Translations under genes and position numbers: made by a program
From: Streptomyces sp. A3M-1-3
Lineage (GTDB): Bacteria; Actinomycetota; Actinomycetes; Streptomycetales; Streptomycetaceae
Direction of reading: 5' to 3'
Assembly: GCF_024213665.1 (NCBI RefSeq)
Contig: NZ_JANAVP010000021.1
Location: forward strand, 54,308-118,307
DNA: 64,000 nt
Shown: positions 31,667 through 40,213 of the stretch, in pieces
Position numbering within the stretch: position 1 is the first letter of the stretch
Layout: every line of letters begins with the position of its first letter
Notes under the pieces: model-generated
Told to the model about the DNA's origin: nothing
The model's input: only the letters and a program-made list of their open reading frames with translations
The model's database searches: none

Positions 31667-32302
31667 ATGGGCGGGCTGGAAGTGCGGATGAGCGAGGTCG
31701 CCTGCCGCCATGGCCGGGTCGAGGCCGTACGGGACGTGGATCTGGAGATCGCGGCCGGTGAGCGGGTCGCGCTGACGGGCACCAACGGCTCGGGCAAGAC
31801 CACGTTGCTGCGGGCCGTGCTCGGCCTGCACCGGCAGTGGGGCGGCCAGATCCTGGTCGGCGGACGCGGCACCCGGTCGGCGGCCGAGTGGGCGTGGCGG
31901 CGGCGGGCCTGCGCGTGGATTCCGCAGAAGCCGGCCACCGGCCGGTTTCCGTTGCTGGCAGCCGAGTTGCTGGCGAGCGGCGGGGCCCGGGGCGAAGCCG
32001 TCGAGGCGGCCGGGAAGCTGGGGGTCGGACATCTGACCGGCCGGCCGCTGCACACCCTGTCCGGCGGGCAGTTGCAGCGCATGTACCTGGCTCGGGCGAT
32101 CGGTTGCGTCACCGCCGGCGCCGGCGTACTCCTGGCGGACGAACCCACCGCCGCGCTGGACTTCGATGGTCAGGAAGAAGCGGCCGACGTGCTCACCTCG
32201 CTGCCGGTCACCCTCGTGGTCGTCACCCATGACCGGGCACTGGCGGACCGCTGCGACCGGGTGCTGGAGATGGCTGCCGGACGGCTGCGGGAGGTCGGGT
32301 GA
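31667..32302 (+). CDS. znuC: metal ABC transporter ATP-binding protein (ZnuC-like)
   Basis: ATPase of a zinc or manganese importer. 211 residues from the ATG at 31667, directly after GAGGGAGG. Walker A is LTGTNGSGKTTLLRAVLG, the ABC signature is HTLSGGQLQRMYLARAIG, Walker B is VLLADEPTAALDFDGQEE, and the H-loop is VVVTHDRALAD. The Q-loop is present in AWIPQKPATGRFP. The stop overlaps the permease start by 4 bp. I see no clear Zur-type inverted repeat in the 100 bp upstream, so metal specificity and regulation remain open. Confidence 0.88.
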   Translation: MGGLEVRMSEVACRHGRVEAVRDVDLEIAAGERVALTGTNGSGKTTLLRAVLGLHRQWGGQILVGGRGTRSAAEWAWRRRACAWIPQKPATGRFPLLAAELLASGGARGEAVEAAGKLGVGHLTGRPLHTLSGGQLQRMYLARAIGCVTAGAGVLLADEPTAALDFDGQEEAADVLTSLPVTLVVVTHDRALADRCDRVLEMAAGRLREVG

Positions 32303-33162
32303 ACCTGGCGGCAGACGTCGGTGAACTCCTGCAGCTCCTCCCCGTACAGCGGGCGGGACTGGCCCTGCTGCTGGCGGCGGTCGGCCTGCCGGTGATCGGC
32401 GTGGTCATCGTGGGGCTGGACATCATGCCGGTGCGGTTCGCGATGATGCATGTGGCGCTGCTGGGCATCGCGGTCGGCATGCTGACCGGCCTCGACCCGG
32501 TGCTGTGCGCACTGGTCGCCTGCGCGCTGGCCGGTGCGGGCGTCGCCCCACTGGCCCGTACACCGGACGGACTCTCCGGGGCGATGGGCCTGCTGATGAG
32601 CCTGGCCATCGCGGCGGCCCTGCTGGTGCTGTCCGTCTCGGGGGTCAACGCCTCCGGGGCGTTCGCACTGCTCTGGGGCTCGATCCTGTCGGTCGGCACC
32701 CCGGACCTGGTGGTACTGGGCGCGCTCGCAGTCATCGTGCCGGGTCTCTTCTGGTGGCGGCGGCGCGATGTGGCGCTGCTGCTGTACGACAGGGAACTCG
32801 CCCTCTGCTCCGGGGTTCCGGTGCGAGCCCTGACCCTGGTGCTGCTGGTGCTGGTCGCGGTGGCGGTCGCGGGCGCGATCAAGCTCACCGGCGCACTGCT
32901 CGTCGACGCGCTGACACTGCTCCCCGCGCTCGCCGCACGCCGGCTGGGGACGTCACTCGGATCGATCACCGCCTGGGCGGTCGGTATCGGAGTCGTCGTC
33001 AATCTGACGGGCTTTCTGATCGCCCTCCGGCTGGACCTGCCGCCCGGTCCGGTCCTTGTCCTGACGGCGGGGGCTGTTGTCCTCGGCGTCCATCTGATAC
33101 CTGAACGGAGAATCAGCTCATGGCGCGCAACCGCGTCCGTTTCACTTCCCTCCTCGCACTGA
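32299..33162 (+). CDS. znuB: metal ABC transporter permease (ZnuB-like)
   Basis: Integral-membrane subunit of the ABC-3 family, 287 residues with about eight hydrophobic helices. PVRFAMMHVALLGIAVGML carries the conserved helix that in the family reads H-A-x-x-G. FALLWGSILSV and AGAIKLTGALLVDALTLLPA follow the family order, the latter containing the L-V-x-A-L-L-x-x-P-A type motif. GTG start overlaps the ATPase gene. Its last 43 bp overlap the binding-protein gene in another frame, so its C-terminus may have been extended by loss of an earlier stop. Confidence 0.87.
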   Translation: MNLAADVGELLQLLPVQRAGLALLLAAVGLPVIGVVIVGLDIMPVRFAMMHVALLGIAVGMLTGLDPVLCALVACALAGAGVAPLARTPDGLSGAMGLLMSLAIAAALLVLSVSGVNASGAFALLWGSILSVGTPDLVVLGALAVIVPGLFWWRRRDVALLLYDRELALCSGVPVRALTLVLLVLVAVAVAGAIKLTGALLVDALTLLPALAARRLGTSLGSITAWAVGIGVVVNLTGFLIALRLDLPPGPVLVLTAGAVVLGVHLIPERRISSWRATASVSLPSSH

Positions 33163-33926
33163 GCGCGGCACTGGCCCTGGTCACCGGCTGCGGCAGCGAC
33201 AGCGACAGCGGCTCGTCGACCAAGGACGGGAAGCACCCGCACGACGGAAAGCCGGTGGTGGTGGCCACCACCACCTGGGAGGGCGCGTTCGCCAAGGCCG
33301 CGGGCGCCGAGGACGTGACTGTCATCGTGCCCCAGTCGGTGCACCACGCCCCCGACTACGACCCGAAGCCCTCCGACCTCGCCGCCGTGGCCAAGGCCGA
33401 CTTCGTGCTCTACGCGCCCTTCGAGCCGTACGCCGAGAAGATCAAGGAGGCGGCCGGCTCCGACGCCGAGCTGGTCGAGGTGAACCTCGACAACGACGCG
33501 GACAACGCCACCGCCGAAGTGGCCCGCCTGGGCAAGCTGTTCGGCACCGAGGACGCCGCAGCGAAGTGGAAGACCACCTTCGACACCGAGTACGCCACGC
33601 TGTCGAAGGATCTGAAGGCGGCCTGGCCCGGCGGTAAGAGCCCGGCCGTGGTCACGCAGGTCTTCACCGCCTGGTCGGCCAAGATGGCGGGTGTGAACGT
33701 GGTGGGGACGTACGGGCCCGAGGCGGTCACCCCGGCGCAGCTGGCCCAGCTGTCGAGGAAGAAGCCCGCGCTGGTGCTGGACAACGCGCATATGTCGACC
33801 GGGACCGTGCTGCCCGACTCGGGCGCGAAGCAGGTGAAGATCGTCAACTATCCGGGTGAGGACCTGGATCTGCTGCCGGTGTACCGCAAGGCGGCAGCTG
33901 AGCTGAAGGGCGCATTGGCGTCCTAG
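33120..33926 (+). CDS. znuA: metal ABC transporter substrate-binding lipoprotein (ZnuA-like)
   Basis: Cluster A-I solute-binding protein for Zn or Mn, 268 residues. The lipoprotein signal is FTSLLALSAALALVTGCGSD, with the lipobox Cys in VTGC. The metal ligands expected for ZnuA are present: the early WEG region, HHAPDYDPKPSDL (His, following IVPQSV), the middle FTAWSAK, and the late Asp-containing VLDNAHMSTG. The His-Asp linker KDGKHPHDGK is a short metal-binding stretch. The start is ATG with CGGAGAATC upstream, within the 3' end of the permease gene. A strong bidirectional terminator follows. Confidence 0.88.
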   Translation: MARNRVRFTSLLALSAALALVTGCGSDSDSGSSTKDGKHPHDGKPVVVATTTWEGAFAKAAGAEDVTVIVPQSVHHAPDYDPKPSDLAAVAKADFVLYAPFEPYAEKIKEAAGSDAELVEVNLDNDADNATAEVARLGKLFGTEDAAAKWKTTFDTEYATLSKDLKAAWPGGKSPAVVTQVFTAWSAKMAGVNVVGTYGPEAVTPAQLAQLSRKKPALVLDNAHMSTGTVLPDSGAKQVKIVNYPGEDLDLLPVYRKAAAELKGALAS

Positions 33927-33949
33927 ACCGTCCCAGACCAGACCCTTCC

Positions 33950-33991
33950 CGGCCGTGGGGGCAGTCCTGACCAGGACTGCCCCCACGGCCG
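33950..33991. terminator. bidirectional terminator after znuA and the AMP ligase
   Basis: Perfect 19-bp stem CGGCCGTGGGGGCAGTCCT with its complement and a 4-nt loop, between two convergent genes. The right arm is followed by GTTTGGG, so it can serve both strands. Confidence 0.92.
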
Positions 33992-34002
33992 TTTGGGTCG
34001 GA

Positions 34003-35727
34003 TCAGACCGCCTCCGCCGACGGGGCTGCTGCCCCGTCCGCGCCCGGCTGTGGTGCCTGTGTCCCGGCGAGGCGCTCGCGGAGGGCGGGCCGGTCGGGCT
34101 TGCCCGCCGGGGTGAGCGGGAGCTCTGCCACCAGCAGGAGACGTTCAGGGTGCTTGCGCTGCTCCAGCCCGCGAGCGGTGAGGTGGTCGCACAGCTCGGC
34201 GAGGGTGGGAGCGTCTCCGGCGGTCGCCACGATGCACGCCGCCAGCCGCTCCCCCATCAGCTCGTCCGGTATGCCGACACACACCACGTCGCGTACGAGG
34301 GGATGGGCGGCCAGCTCCCGTTCGACCTCGGCGGGGCTGATGTTGGCGCCGCCGCGGATGACGACGTCCTTCAGGCGTCCGACGACGTGGAGGGTGCCGT
34401 CGTCGTCGAGGAAGCCGAGGTCTCCGGTGCGGACCCAGCCGTCGGGTGTGCGGTAGCGGGCGTCCAGGTCGGGGGCGCCGACGTAGCACAGCGGGGTCAT
34501 GGGGCCCCGCGCGATGATCTCTCCGATCGTGCCGTCCGGCGCCTCCTTGAGGTCGGCGGCCTCGGGATCGGCGATGCGGATATCGGCGACGCGGGGGTCC
34601 GGACGGCCGGCCACGACGCCCGGGCCGTCGGCGCTCGGGGCGCCGGAGTTCGGGCCGTCGGCGCTCGGGGCGCCGGCGTCCAGCCCCGTATGGCAGTTGA
34701 CGCCGTCGGCCGACCCGTACAGGTTGACGACGGGGCAGCCGAAGGCACGGCGGGCATTCTCCGCCGTGGTCTCGTCCAGGGCCGACCCGCCGAGGATCAG
34801 CGCCGTCGGCGCGGGCAGGTCCGCGCCGCAGTTTTCGAGCCGGTCGAGCATCATCCGCACCATCGTCGGTACGCCGAGGATGTGCGTGGGCTCGTGTTCC
34901 CGCACCGCGTCGAGCGCGGCCTCGGGGGTGAAGTGGTCGAGCAGGACCAGGGTGCCCCCGTGGCGGGCCAGGGTGACCGCGGTGCCGTTGGAGCCGAAGG
35001 CGGAGGCGAGCGGTACGAGGAACAGACAGCGGGGCGGAGTCCTGTCGGGCATGAGGGAGGCGAGGAAGTTGCCGCGTCCGCCGGCGAGCGCGTTGTGCGA
35101 GTACGCGACCATCTTCGGCTCGGCCTCGGAGCCGGAAGACACCAGGATGCGCGCGGCGCTGTCGGGATCGGGCCGGGCGGGGGTGAAGGCGCTCGGGTCG
35201 GAGCGCAGCAGCCGGGAGAGCGGAACCGTTCCTTCGGGGGCCGTACCGGGCCCGGCCGCGATGACGTGGCGCAGTGCCGGGAGCGCCGGGGCGAGGGCGA
35301 GCAGATCGGCGGCGTGCTGGTTGCCGCGGTGCTCGGCGGCGGCGATGACGGCGACGGCTTCCGCCCTGCGCAGCAGGCATTCGGCCTCGATGCTGCCCCG
35401 GCCGACCGGGAAGGGCAGCGCCACGGCGCCGAGGGCGGCCAGGGCCAGGTCGGCGATGACGGCGTTGCGGCCGCCCGGGAGCTGGACACCGACCACGTCG
35501 CCCGGACGTATCCCGACGGCTTCGAGGCCGGTGGCCAGACATCGCACCTTGCGGTCCAGGGCGGTGTAACAGAGCTTGCCCTTGGCATCGATGACGGCGG
35601 TGCGGTGCGGATCGGCGATCTGATGTGCCCGGTAGAGGCTGTAGAGATCGAGGTCGGGGCAGGTGCCGTCGGCGGCCCAGGAGCGGCGCAGCGGGGCGGG
35701 CAGCAGGTCGTGCAGTACGACGGTCAT
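34003..35727 (-). CDS. AMP-dependent acyl-CoA ligase
   Basis: ANL-family acyl-CoA synthetase, 574 residues. The phosphate-binding loop is RILVSSGSEAEPKMVAYSHN, unusual in having Ser-Glu-Ala where most have Thr-Thr-Gly. The core motifs are VVNLYGSADGVNCH, WVRTGDLGFLDDDGTL (hinge Asp) and the C-terminal LTPAGKPDRPAL with the catalytic lysine. The insert GAPSADGPNSGAPSADGP, encoded by a 30-bp tandem duplication, sits just after the adenylate motif. The start overlaps the CoA-transferase stop (ATGA), so the two are cotranslated. It probably activates a carboxylic acid that the CoA-transferase and acyl-CoA dehydrogenase then act on. Substrate unknown. Confidence 0.88.
   Translation of the reverse strand: MTVVLHDLLPAPLRRSWAADGTCPDLDLYSLYRAHQIADPHRTAVIDAKGKLCYTALDRKVRCLATGLEAVGIRPGDVVGVQLPGGRNAVIADLALAALGAVALPFPVGRGSIEAECLLRRAEAVAVIAAAEHRGNQHAADLLALAPALPALRHVIAAGPGTAPEGTVPLSRLLRSDPSAFTPARPDPDSAARILVSSGSEAEPKMVAYSHNALAGGRGNFLASLMPDRTPPRCLFLVPLASAFGSNGTAVTLARHGGTLVLLDHFTPEAALDAVREHEPTHILGVPTMVRMMLDRLENCGADLPAPTALILGGSALDETTAENARRAFGCPVVNLYGSADGVNCHTGLDAGAPSADGPNSGAPSADGPGVVAGRPDPRVADIRIADPEAADLKEAPDGTIGEIIARGPMTPLCYVGAPDLDARYRTPDGWVRTGDLGFLDDDGTLHVVGRLKDVVIRGGANISPAEVERELAAHPLVRDVVCVGIPDELMGERLAACIVATAGDAPTLAELCDHLTARGLEQRKHPERLLLVAELPLTPAGKPDRPALRERLAGTQAPQPGADGAAAPSAEAV
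34621..34680. repeat. 30-bp tandem duplication inside the AMP ligase gene
   Basis: Unit beginning CGGGCCGTCGGCGCTCGGGG occurs twice in a row (second copy differs in its last bases). It is in frame, adding a Gly-Ala-Pro-Ser-Ala-Asp-Gly-Pro repeat. Confidence 0.9.
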
Positions 35728-37532
35728 ACGAAGCTCCAGGGGTCGGGAACGGCGGGTGCACCGTGGGCGTCGCAGCTGATCGAGCCGGCGAAACGCGGGT
35801 CGTGGTGCAGGTCGGCCAGGTCGGTGGTGACGGCGGTCGCAGCCAGCCCATGCGCGCGCAGTTGGGTCAGGGCCTCGCCGGTGGGCAGGTCGCGCAGGTC
35901 GTACGCACGGGCTGCCGCCGCGCAGGCGTCGGCGGGGGCGACCCAGCCGTCTGCGGTGGGCAGCGGCCGGCGGAACCCGGCCGGTTGGCGCGGGCTCTGG
36001 CCCGTGGCGGCCCGGCGCAGGCCGGGAGCGGTGAGCACATCGGCCGCCCCCAGGAGGGAGGAGTCCACGCGGACGCCCTGGCCGGTGCGTTCCCGCAACA
36101 GCAGACCGGCGAGCACCGCCTCGGTTCCGAGGAGCCCGCCGAGGACGTCGAGGAGCGTCATCAAGGACGGGGCGGGCGGCTCGTCCGCAGGCCGTGCGGC
36201 CTCGCCGACGCCGGTGCGAGCCTGGACCATGAAGTCCGTGCCCATGGGGGCGCCGGGCAGGCGATCGGCCCAGCCGCTGGTGTACGCGTATACCAGGGCG
36301 GGGTTGACCACGGACAGGTCGCCGGCGTCGAGGCCGAGCTGCGCGGCCTTCCCCGGCGCCCAGTTGTGCAGGAAGACGTCCGCCTCGGCTGCCATCTCGC
36401 GCAGGCGGCGCCGGTCGGACTCCGCCTTGATGTCCACCTCCACGGCCTGTTTGCCCCGGTTGAGCGCGAGCCAGCGGGCGGAGATCCCGGAGCAGGCGGG
36501 CGGCATCCCACGCAGCGGATCGCCACCCGGCGGCTCGATCCGGATCACCTCCGCACCCAACAGCCCCAACAGGTGTGCGGTGAGCGGAGCCTGGATACGG
36601 CGACCGGCCTCCAGCACGGTCAGGCCGGCCAGCGGTCTGGCGGCGGTGGGTGTCACTTCCGCGGGCCGGTGGCCCGATCCCCGAGCGGCCAGTGACCACG
36701 GGGCCGCGCCGTCGTGTTCGACGGCCCGCTCGGCGGCGCGCTCGGCCGCGCGCTCGGTCAGCGAGCGCAACGGGCAGACCTCGGCGCCGGAAGCGGACGC
36801 GGCCTCCCGGATCCGCTGCCAGGAGTGGTCCCGCGTCGTCGCGTGCAAGGCAGGGGGCAGGGGCGCGCAGGCGGTGGCGTATCGGAACTGGAAGGGCCGC
36901 CAGCCTGCCCGTACGGCGTCGGCCGGCGCGTCCAGGGCGCGCCAGAAGGCGGCCCACGCTCCGGCATCGAGCGTTTCGAGCTCGAAGAGGGTGCCGTCTG
37001 CTGCGGTGAACGGCGGCCCGCCCGGCGCCAGTTCCACGGCCTCGCCCTCCGCGGCGCCGGCCGCTGCGAGGTACTGGGAGACGGACAGCAGCCCGGCCCG
37101 CTCCGCGCTGGTGGTCACCTGCGCGGCCGGCCCGCCCCTGGCCTGTGCCAGCAGACCGGCCAGCAGCCCTTGCGCGGTGAGTACGGCCGTCGCCGTGGCG
37201 GCACAGTCGACCGCCAGGCCGCGCGGGCTGCCGTCACGGCGCCCGTGCACCGCCATGATGCCGGTGGCGGCCTGCGCCGTCGCCTCGTCACAGATGCCGG
37301 TCTCCCGGCTGCCGTCGGCCCAGGCCGTGCGGGCGCCGGCAGCGGCGAACCCGTCGCCGGCCAGGGATATACGGGCGGCCGGGCCTTCGCTCTCCTGGCC
37401 GGAGTCCGTCGGGGCAGCACCGAGCAGCCGCAGGTGTTCGGCGGCGAGTGCGGTCAGCTCCGGGGGCCCCGAGGTGTGCAGGTGCAGTCCGTCGAGTGGC
37501 CGGACCGTCCGCATGGTGGCTGGTGACGCCAT
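35724..37532 (-). CDS. class III CoA-transferase (CaiB/BaiF family), two-part
   Basis: Moves CoA between carboxylates. 602 residues from the ATG at 37532 (GAAAGGAGAGG upstream). The C-terminal ~310 residues are a good family III domain: LTVLEAGRRIQAPLTAHLLG, LGAEVIRIEPPGGDPLRG, then ALNRGKQAVEVDIKAES (the N-R-x-K signature), DVFLHNWAPGKA and LLDVLGGLLGTEAVLAGLL. The N-terminal ~290 residues look like a degenerate second copy (RAGLLSVSQYLAAAGA), as in other double CoA-transferases. First gene of a CaiB/CaiC-like pair; an acyl-CoA dehydrogenase is divergent at 37679, sharing the promoter region. Confidence 0.88.
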   Translation of the reverse strand: MASPATMRTVRPLDGLHLHTSGPPELTALAAEHLRLLGAAPTDSGQESEGPAARISLAGDGFAAAGARTAWADGSRETGICDEATAQAATGIMAVHGRRDGSPRGLAVDCAATATAVLTAQGLLAGLLAQARGGPAAQVTTSAERAGLLSVSQYLAAAGAAEGEAVELAPGGPPFTAADGTLFELETLDAGAWAAFWRALDAPADAVRAGWRPFQFRYATACAPLPPALHATTRDHSWQRIREAASASGAEVCPLRSLTERAAERAAERAVEHDGAAPWSLAARGSGHRPAEVTPTAARPLAGLTVLEAGRRIQAPLTAHLLGLLGAEVIRIEPPGGDPLRGMPPACSGISARWLALNRGKQAVEVDIKAESDRRRLREMAAEADVFLHNWAPGKAAQLGLDAGDLSVVNPALVYAYTSGWADRLPGAPMGTDFMVQARTGVGEAARPADEPPAPSLMTLLDVLGGLLGTEAVLAGLLLRERTGQGVRVDSSLLGAADVLTAPGLRRAATGQSPRQPAGFRRPLPTADGWVAPADACAAAARAYDLRDLPTGEALTQLRAHGLAATAVTTDLADLHHDPRFAGSISCDAHGAPAVPDPWSFV

Positions 37533-37678
37533 GCCTCTCCTTTCCTGGCGCGGCGGTGGCCGTCGCCCGGGATGTTTCGGAACAGGGGAACCCGGGGGCT
37601 TTTGCACCCGACCAGTTCCATCGGAGAGGCAGTCGGACTGTCGTTCCCATGGGTTCCCGACAGGCTGGAGGAAAAACG

Positions 37679-38893
37679 GTGGAGAACCAGGGCGAAATGG
37701 TGCGCGGCCTTCCCGAATGTCCGCCGCAGGCGGTGAAGTTGAGGGACCGGGTCACCGACTTCGTACGCCGCCGGGTCATGCCGAGTGAGGCCACGCTCGA
37801 TGCCGGCGGGCCCGCGGCCGCAGCCACCATGCGTGACCTTCAGTCCCAGGCCAGGGATCAGGGGCTGTGGGCCCTGCCGCTCCCGGCCGAACTGGGTGGC
37901 CAGGGCGTACCACTGTCGACGTACGCGCATATCGCCGAAGCGGAGGGGGCCAGCGACCATGGGCCGGCCGCGCTGGGCTCGGCGACACTGCTGGACGTAC
38001 TGATGCTGCGGCGGCACGGCTCCGACCGCGTGCGCCGGCTCTACCCCGAGCGGCTCGCCGCCGGGGAGCTGCGTACCTGCTACGCGATGACCGAACCCGA
38101 CACCCCGGGCACCGATCCGTTCCTCACCGAAACCCGCGCCGCCCAGAGGACGGACGGCAGCTGGACCGTCAGCGGGCGGAAGTGGTTCACCTCCGGCGCC
38201 GGCGAAGCCGACCTGGTGACCGTCCTCGCGCGCACCGCCGGCGCACCGCCGGACCGCGAAGGGCTCTCCCTTCTCCTGGTCCCGACCGATACCCCGGGCT
38301 TCCGCGTGGTGCGCGAGCTGCCCGTGCTCGGCGCCGGCGGACAGTGGGAGATCGAACTCGACCGCGTCACCGTGCCCGCCGATCACCTGCTGGGCGAGCG
38401 CGGCAAGGCACTGGCCATCGCGGGAGAACGGCTGCAGCTCGGCCGCACCTTGCGCTGCCTGCGCTGGCTCGGTCAGGGCCGGCGCGCCTTCGACCTGATG
38501 GGCGAGCGGGCCAACACGCGCACCCGGTCGTACGGTCCGCTCGCCGACCACCAACTCGTACAGCGCCACGTCTTCGAGGCGCTGCTCGCGCTGCGCACCA
38601 CGCGCCCGCTGGTCTACGAAGCCGTGGCCCGGATCAACGCCGGCCAGGACGCGCAAGTGGAAGTGGGCCTGGCCAAGGTTGCCGCGGCCCGCATGCTCCA
38701 GCAGGTGGCGGACGCCGCCATCCAGATTTACGGGGCGGCCGGGCTCGGGCCGGACACCCCGCTGCCCGCGCTGTTCCGCACCGGCCGGACGGCCCGCATC
38801 CTGGACGGCCCGGACGAGCTGCACATGACGTCGGTGGCCCGTCGAGTGCTGCGCGAACGCGGGCGCCAGACGGCCGACCGGAGGTGTTCTTGA
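37679..38893 (+). CDS. acyl-CoA dehydrogenase
   Basis: FAD-dependent dehydrogenase, 404 residues. The N-terminal helical domain includes RDRVTDFVRRRVMPSEA. FAD binding is at TCYAMTEPDTPGTDP and WTVSGRKWFTSGAGEADL. The C-terminal helices end with IQIYGAAGLGPDTPLPALFR and ARILDGPDELHMTSVARRVL, a classical ACAD ending. The start is GTG at 37679 with CTGGAGG 6 nt before it. With the divergent CoA-transferase and ligase this gives a set like caiA-caiB-caiC (reduction or oxidation of a CoA thioester). A MITE-like element begins 2 bp after the stop, so the last few residues may be altered. Confidence 0.9.
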   Translation: MENQGEMVRGLPECPPQAVKLRDRVTDFVRRRVMPSEATLDAGGPAAAATMRDLQSQARDQGLWALPLPAELGGQGVPLSTYAHIAEAEGASDHGPAALGSATLLDVLMLRRHGSDRVRRLYPERLAAGELRTCYAMTEPDTPGTDPFLTETRAAQRTDGSWTVSGRKWFTSGAGEADLVTVLARTAGAPPDREGLSLLLVPTDTPGFRVVRELPVLGAGGQWEIELDRVTVPADHLLGERGKALAIAGERLQLGRTLRCLRWLGQGRRAFDLMGERANTRTRSYGPLADHQLVQRHVFEALLALRTTRPLVYEAVARINAGQDAQVEVGLAKVAAARMLQQVADAAIQIYGAAGLGPDTPLPALFRTGRTARILDGPDELHMTSVARRVLRERGRQTADRRCS

Positions 38894-38894
38894 G

Positions 38895-39138
38895 GTCCTG
38901 TCCGGTCGATCAGGCCGGATCTGGGAGGTCTGGTGCCGCGGATCGCAAGGCGGAGGAGGCCGTGACATCAGTCGCTGCCGCGACGGGCGACGCGGTGGGG
39001 GCACCTCTGGGGGCACCCGCAGAGGTAGCTGTGTGGGGGACGTCGGCGACCGACGACAACGCGGCGAGGCGCGGCCCGCCGCGGAGCGGCTGATGTCACT
39101 GCGGGCACGCGAGCCCGGCATGATCGGCCGGACAGGAC
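38895..39138. mobile_element. 244-bp MITE-like inverted-repeat element
   Basis: Terminal inverted repeats of 24 bp with two mismatches: the left end starts GTCCTGTCCGGTCGATCA, and the right end, read inward, starts GTCCTGTCCGGCCGATCA. A second nested pair lies inside (GTGACATCAGTCGCT from 38961, and its near-complement AGCGGCTGATGTCAC ending at 39097). There is no ORF of transposase type. Ends of this kind resemble those of Streptomyces IS5-type elements. No clear target duplication is visible. It lies between two convergent stop codons and touches both. Confidence 0.75.
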
Positions 39139-39139
39139 A

Positions 39140-40213
39140 CTATGCGGCCCGGACGTCCACGAGTCCGATGAGGGCCGCGAGGCCGAATGCCAGGAAGAAG
39201 TCCCCCCACACCAACTCGTGTCGTACCGCCGTCCCACGGGCGGCGTCGTAGCAGCCGTTCAGCAGCATGCCGGGCGGACGGCCTGCTCCGGTTCCGGTCA
39301 GATGGGCGTGGGCCAGATGGTGAAGGGTCGCGACGGCGCGGGCCTGGAATTCGGTCGCCTGCGGCCCTGCCGTGCGGGCGAGTTTGAGCAGGGCAACGGC
39401 GGCGATCGCGGCGGCGGACGTGTCGGACGGACCGTCCGGCAGGGCCGCGTCGGCTGCCGGAACGAGTGGCGCCCCCGCCACCGTCCACGGAGCGGCCAGT
39501 TGCCGGGCCGCCGCGAGCCGCCGCGGCTTCCGCTCGTCGGCCCCCAGGCAGTGGATCGCGTCGGCAACCGCCAGCATCAGCCACGCACTTCCCCGGCTCC
39601 AGCCCGGCGGCGGGTCATCACACGCGCGCCAGCCGGTTTCCGCCTCGAAGCGGCAGGCCGGCCGCAGCAGTCCCTCGTGCAGGCACACATCGAGATGCCG
39701 GTCCAGATGGGACCCGGCCGCTGCCGCACCCTCGGGACCCACGGCAGCGAGCAGCGGCACCATGCCGGGAACTCCGTCGACCCGCGCCAGCAGCCGGGGG
39801 CCGCCGAAGGCCGATCCCCAGGGCACCAGGCCGAGTCGCGGATCCATCGCGGCCAGGCAGGTACGGCCGGCCCGCTCCCGGAGCTCGGCCGCCCTCGCGT
39901 CACCGGTCGCCAGGGCGGTCCCGTACCAGAGGATCAGCCCGCGGGTGGCGGTGTCGGCCGGTACCCAGTCGGCCAGGCGTCCGGTGCATGCCGACGCCAC
40001 GGCCCGGTCACCCTCGGCGCCGGTGTGCAGCGCCCGCAGCCACAGCAGCCCGGCCCAGAACCCACCGGTCCACGAACCGCGGCCCGTGGTCGTCCAGCGG
40101 CCGCCGTCCGGGTCGGCGAAGAGCGGGAACCGGTGACCGACCTCGGCCTCGGTGACCGCAACGCGGCCGAGGAGGGCCGCCAGCGCGCGCTCTGCCCAGT
40201 CCGCCGTGGTCAT
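39140..40213 (-). CDS. GH88-like (alpha/alpha)6-barrel protein
   Basis: 357 residues, soluble, no signal peptide. The order of blocks follows unsaturated glucuronyl hydrolases (GH88): GRGSWTGGFWAGLLWLRAL near the N-terminus, LGLVPWGSAFGGPRLLARVD, PGWSRGSAWLMLAVADAI (the W-x-R-G-x-x-W motif), DTSAAAIAAVALLKLA, and HELVWGDFFLAFGLAAL at the end. Typical GH88 enzymes break down polysaccharide-lyase products, but no lyase is encoded here, so the protein may act on a small glycoside made or imported by the cluster. The start overlaps the MFS stop (ATGA). The stop adjoins the inverted-repeat element, so the C-terminus could be affected. Confidence 0.8.
   Translation of the reverse strand: MTTADWAERALAALLGRVAVTEAEVGHRFPLFADPDGGRWTTTGRGSWTGGFWAGLLWLRALHTGAEGDRAVASACTGRLADWVPADTATRGLILWYGTALATGDARAAELRERAGRTCLAAMDPRLGLVPWGSAFGGPRLLARVDGVPGMVPLLAAVGPEGAAAAGSHLDRHLDVCLHEGLLRPACRFEAETGWRACDDPPPGWSRGSAWLMLAVADAIHCLGADERKPRRLAAARQLAAPWTVAGAPLVPAADAALPDGPSDTSAAAIAAVALLKLARTAGPQATEFQARAVATLHHLAHAHLTGTGAGRPPGMLLNGCYDAARGTAVRHELVWGDFFLAFGLAALIGLVDVRAA

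Noticed and set aside
33955..37788. Plus-strand open frame of 1277 codons
   Set aside because: It is antisense to the AMP ligase and CoA-transferase genes, whose motifs are complete. The frame is open only because of GC3 bias, and its product has no recognisable domain.
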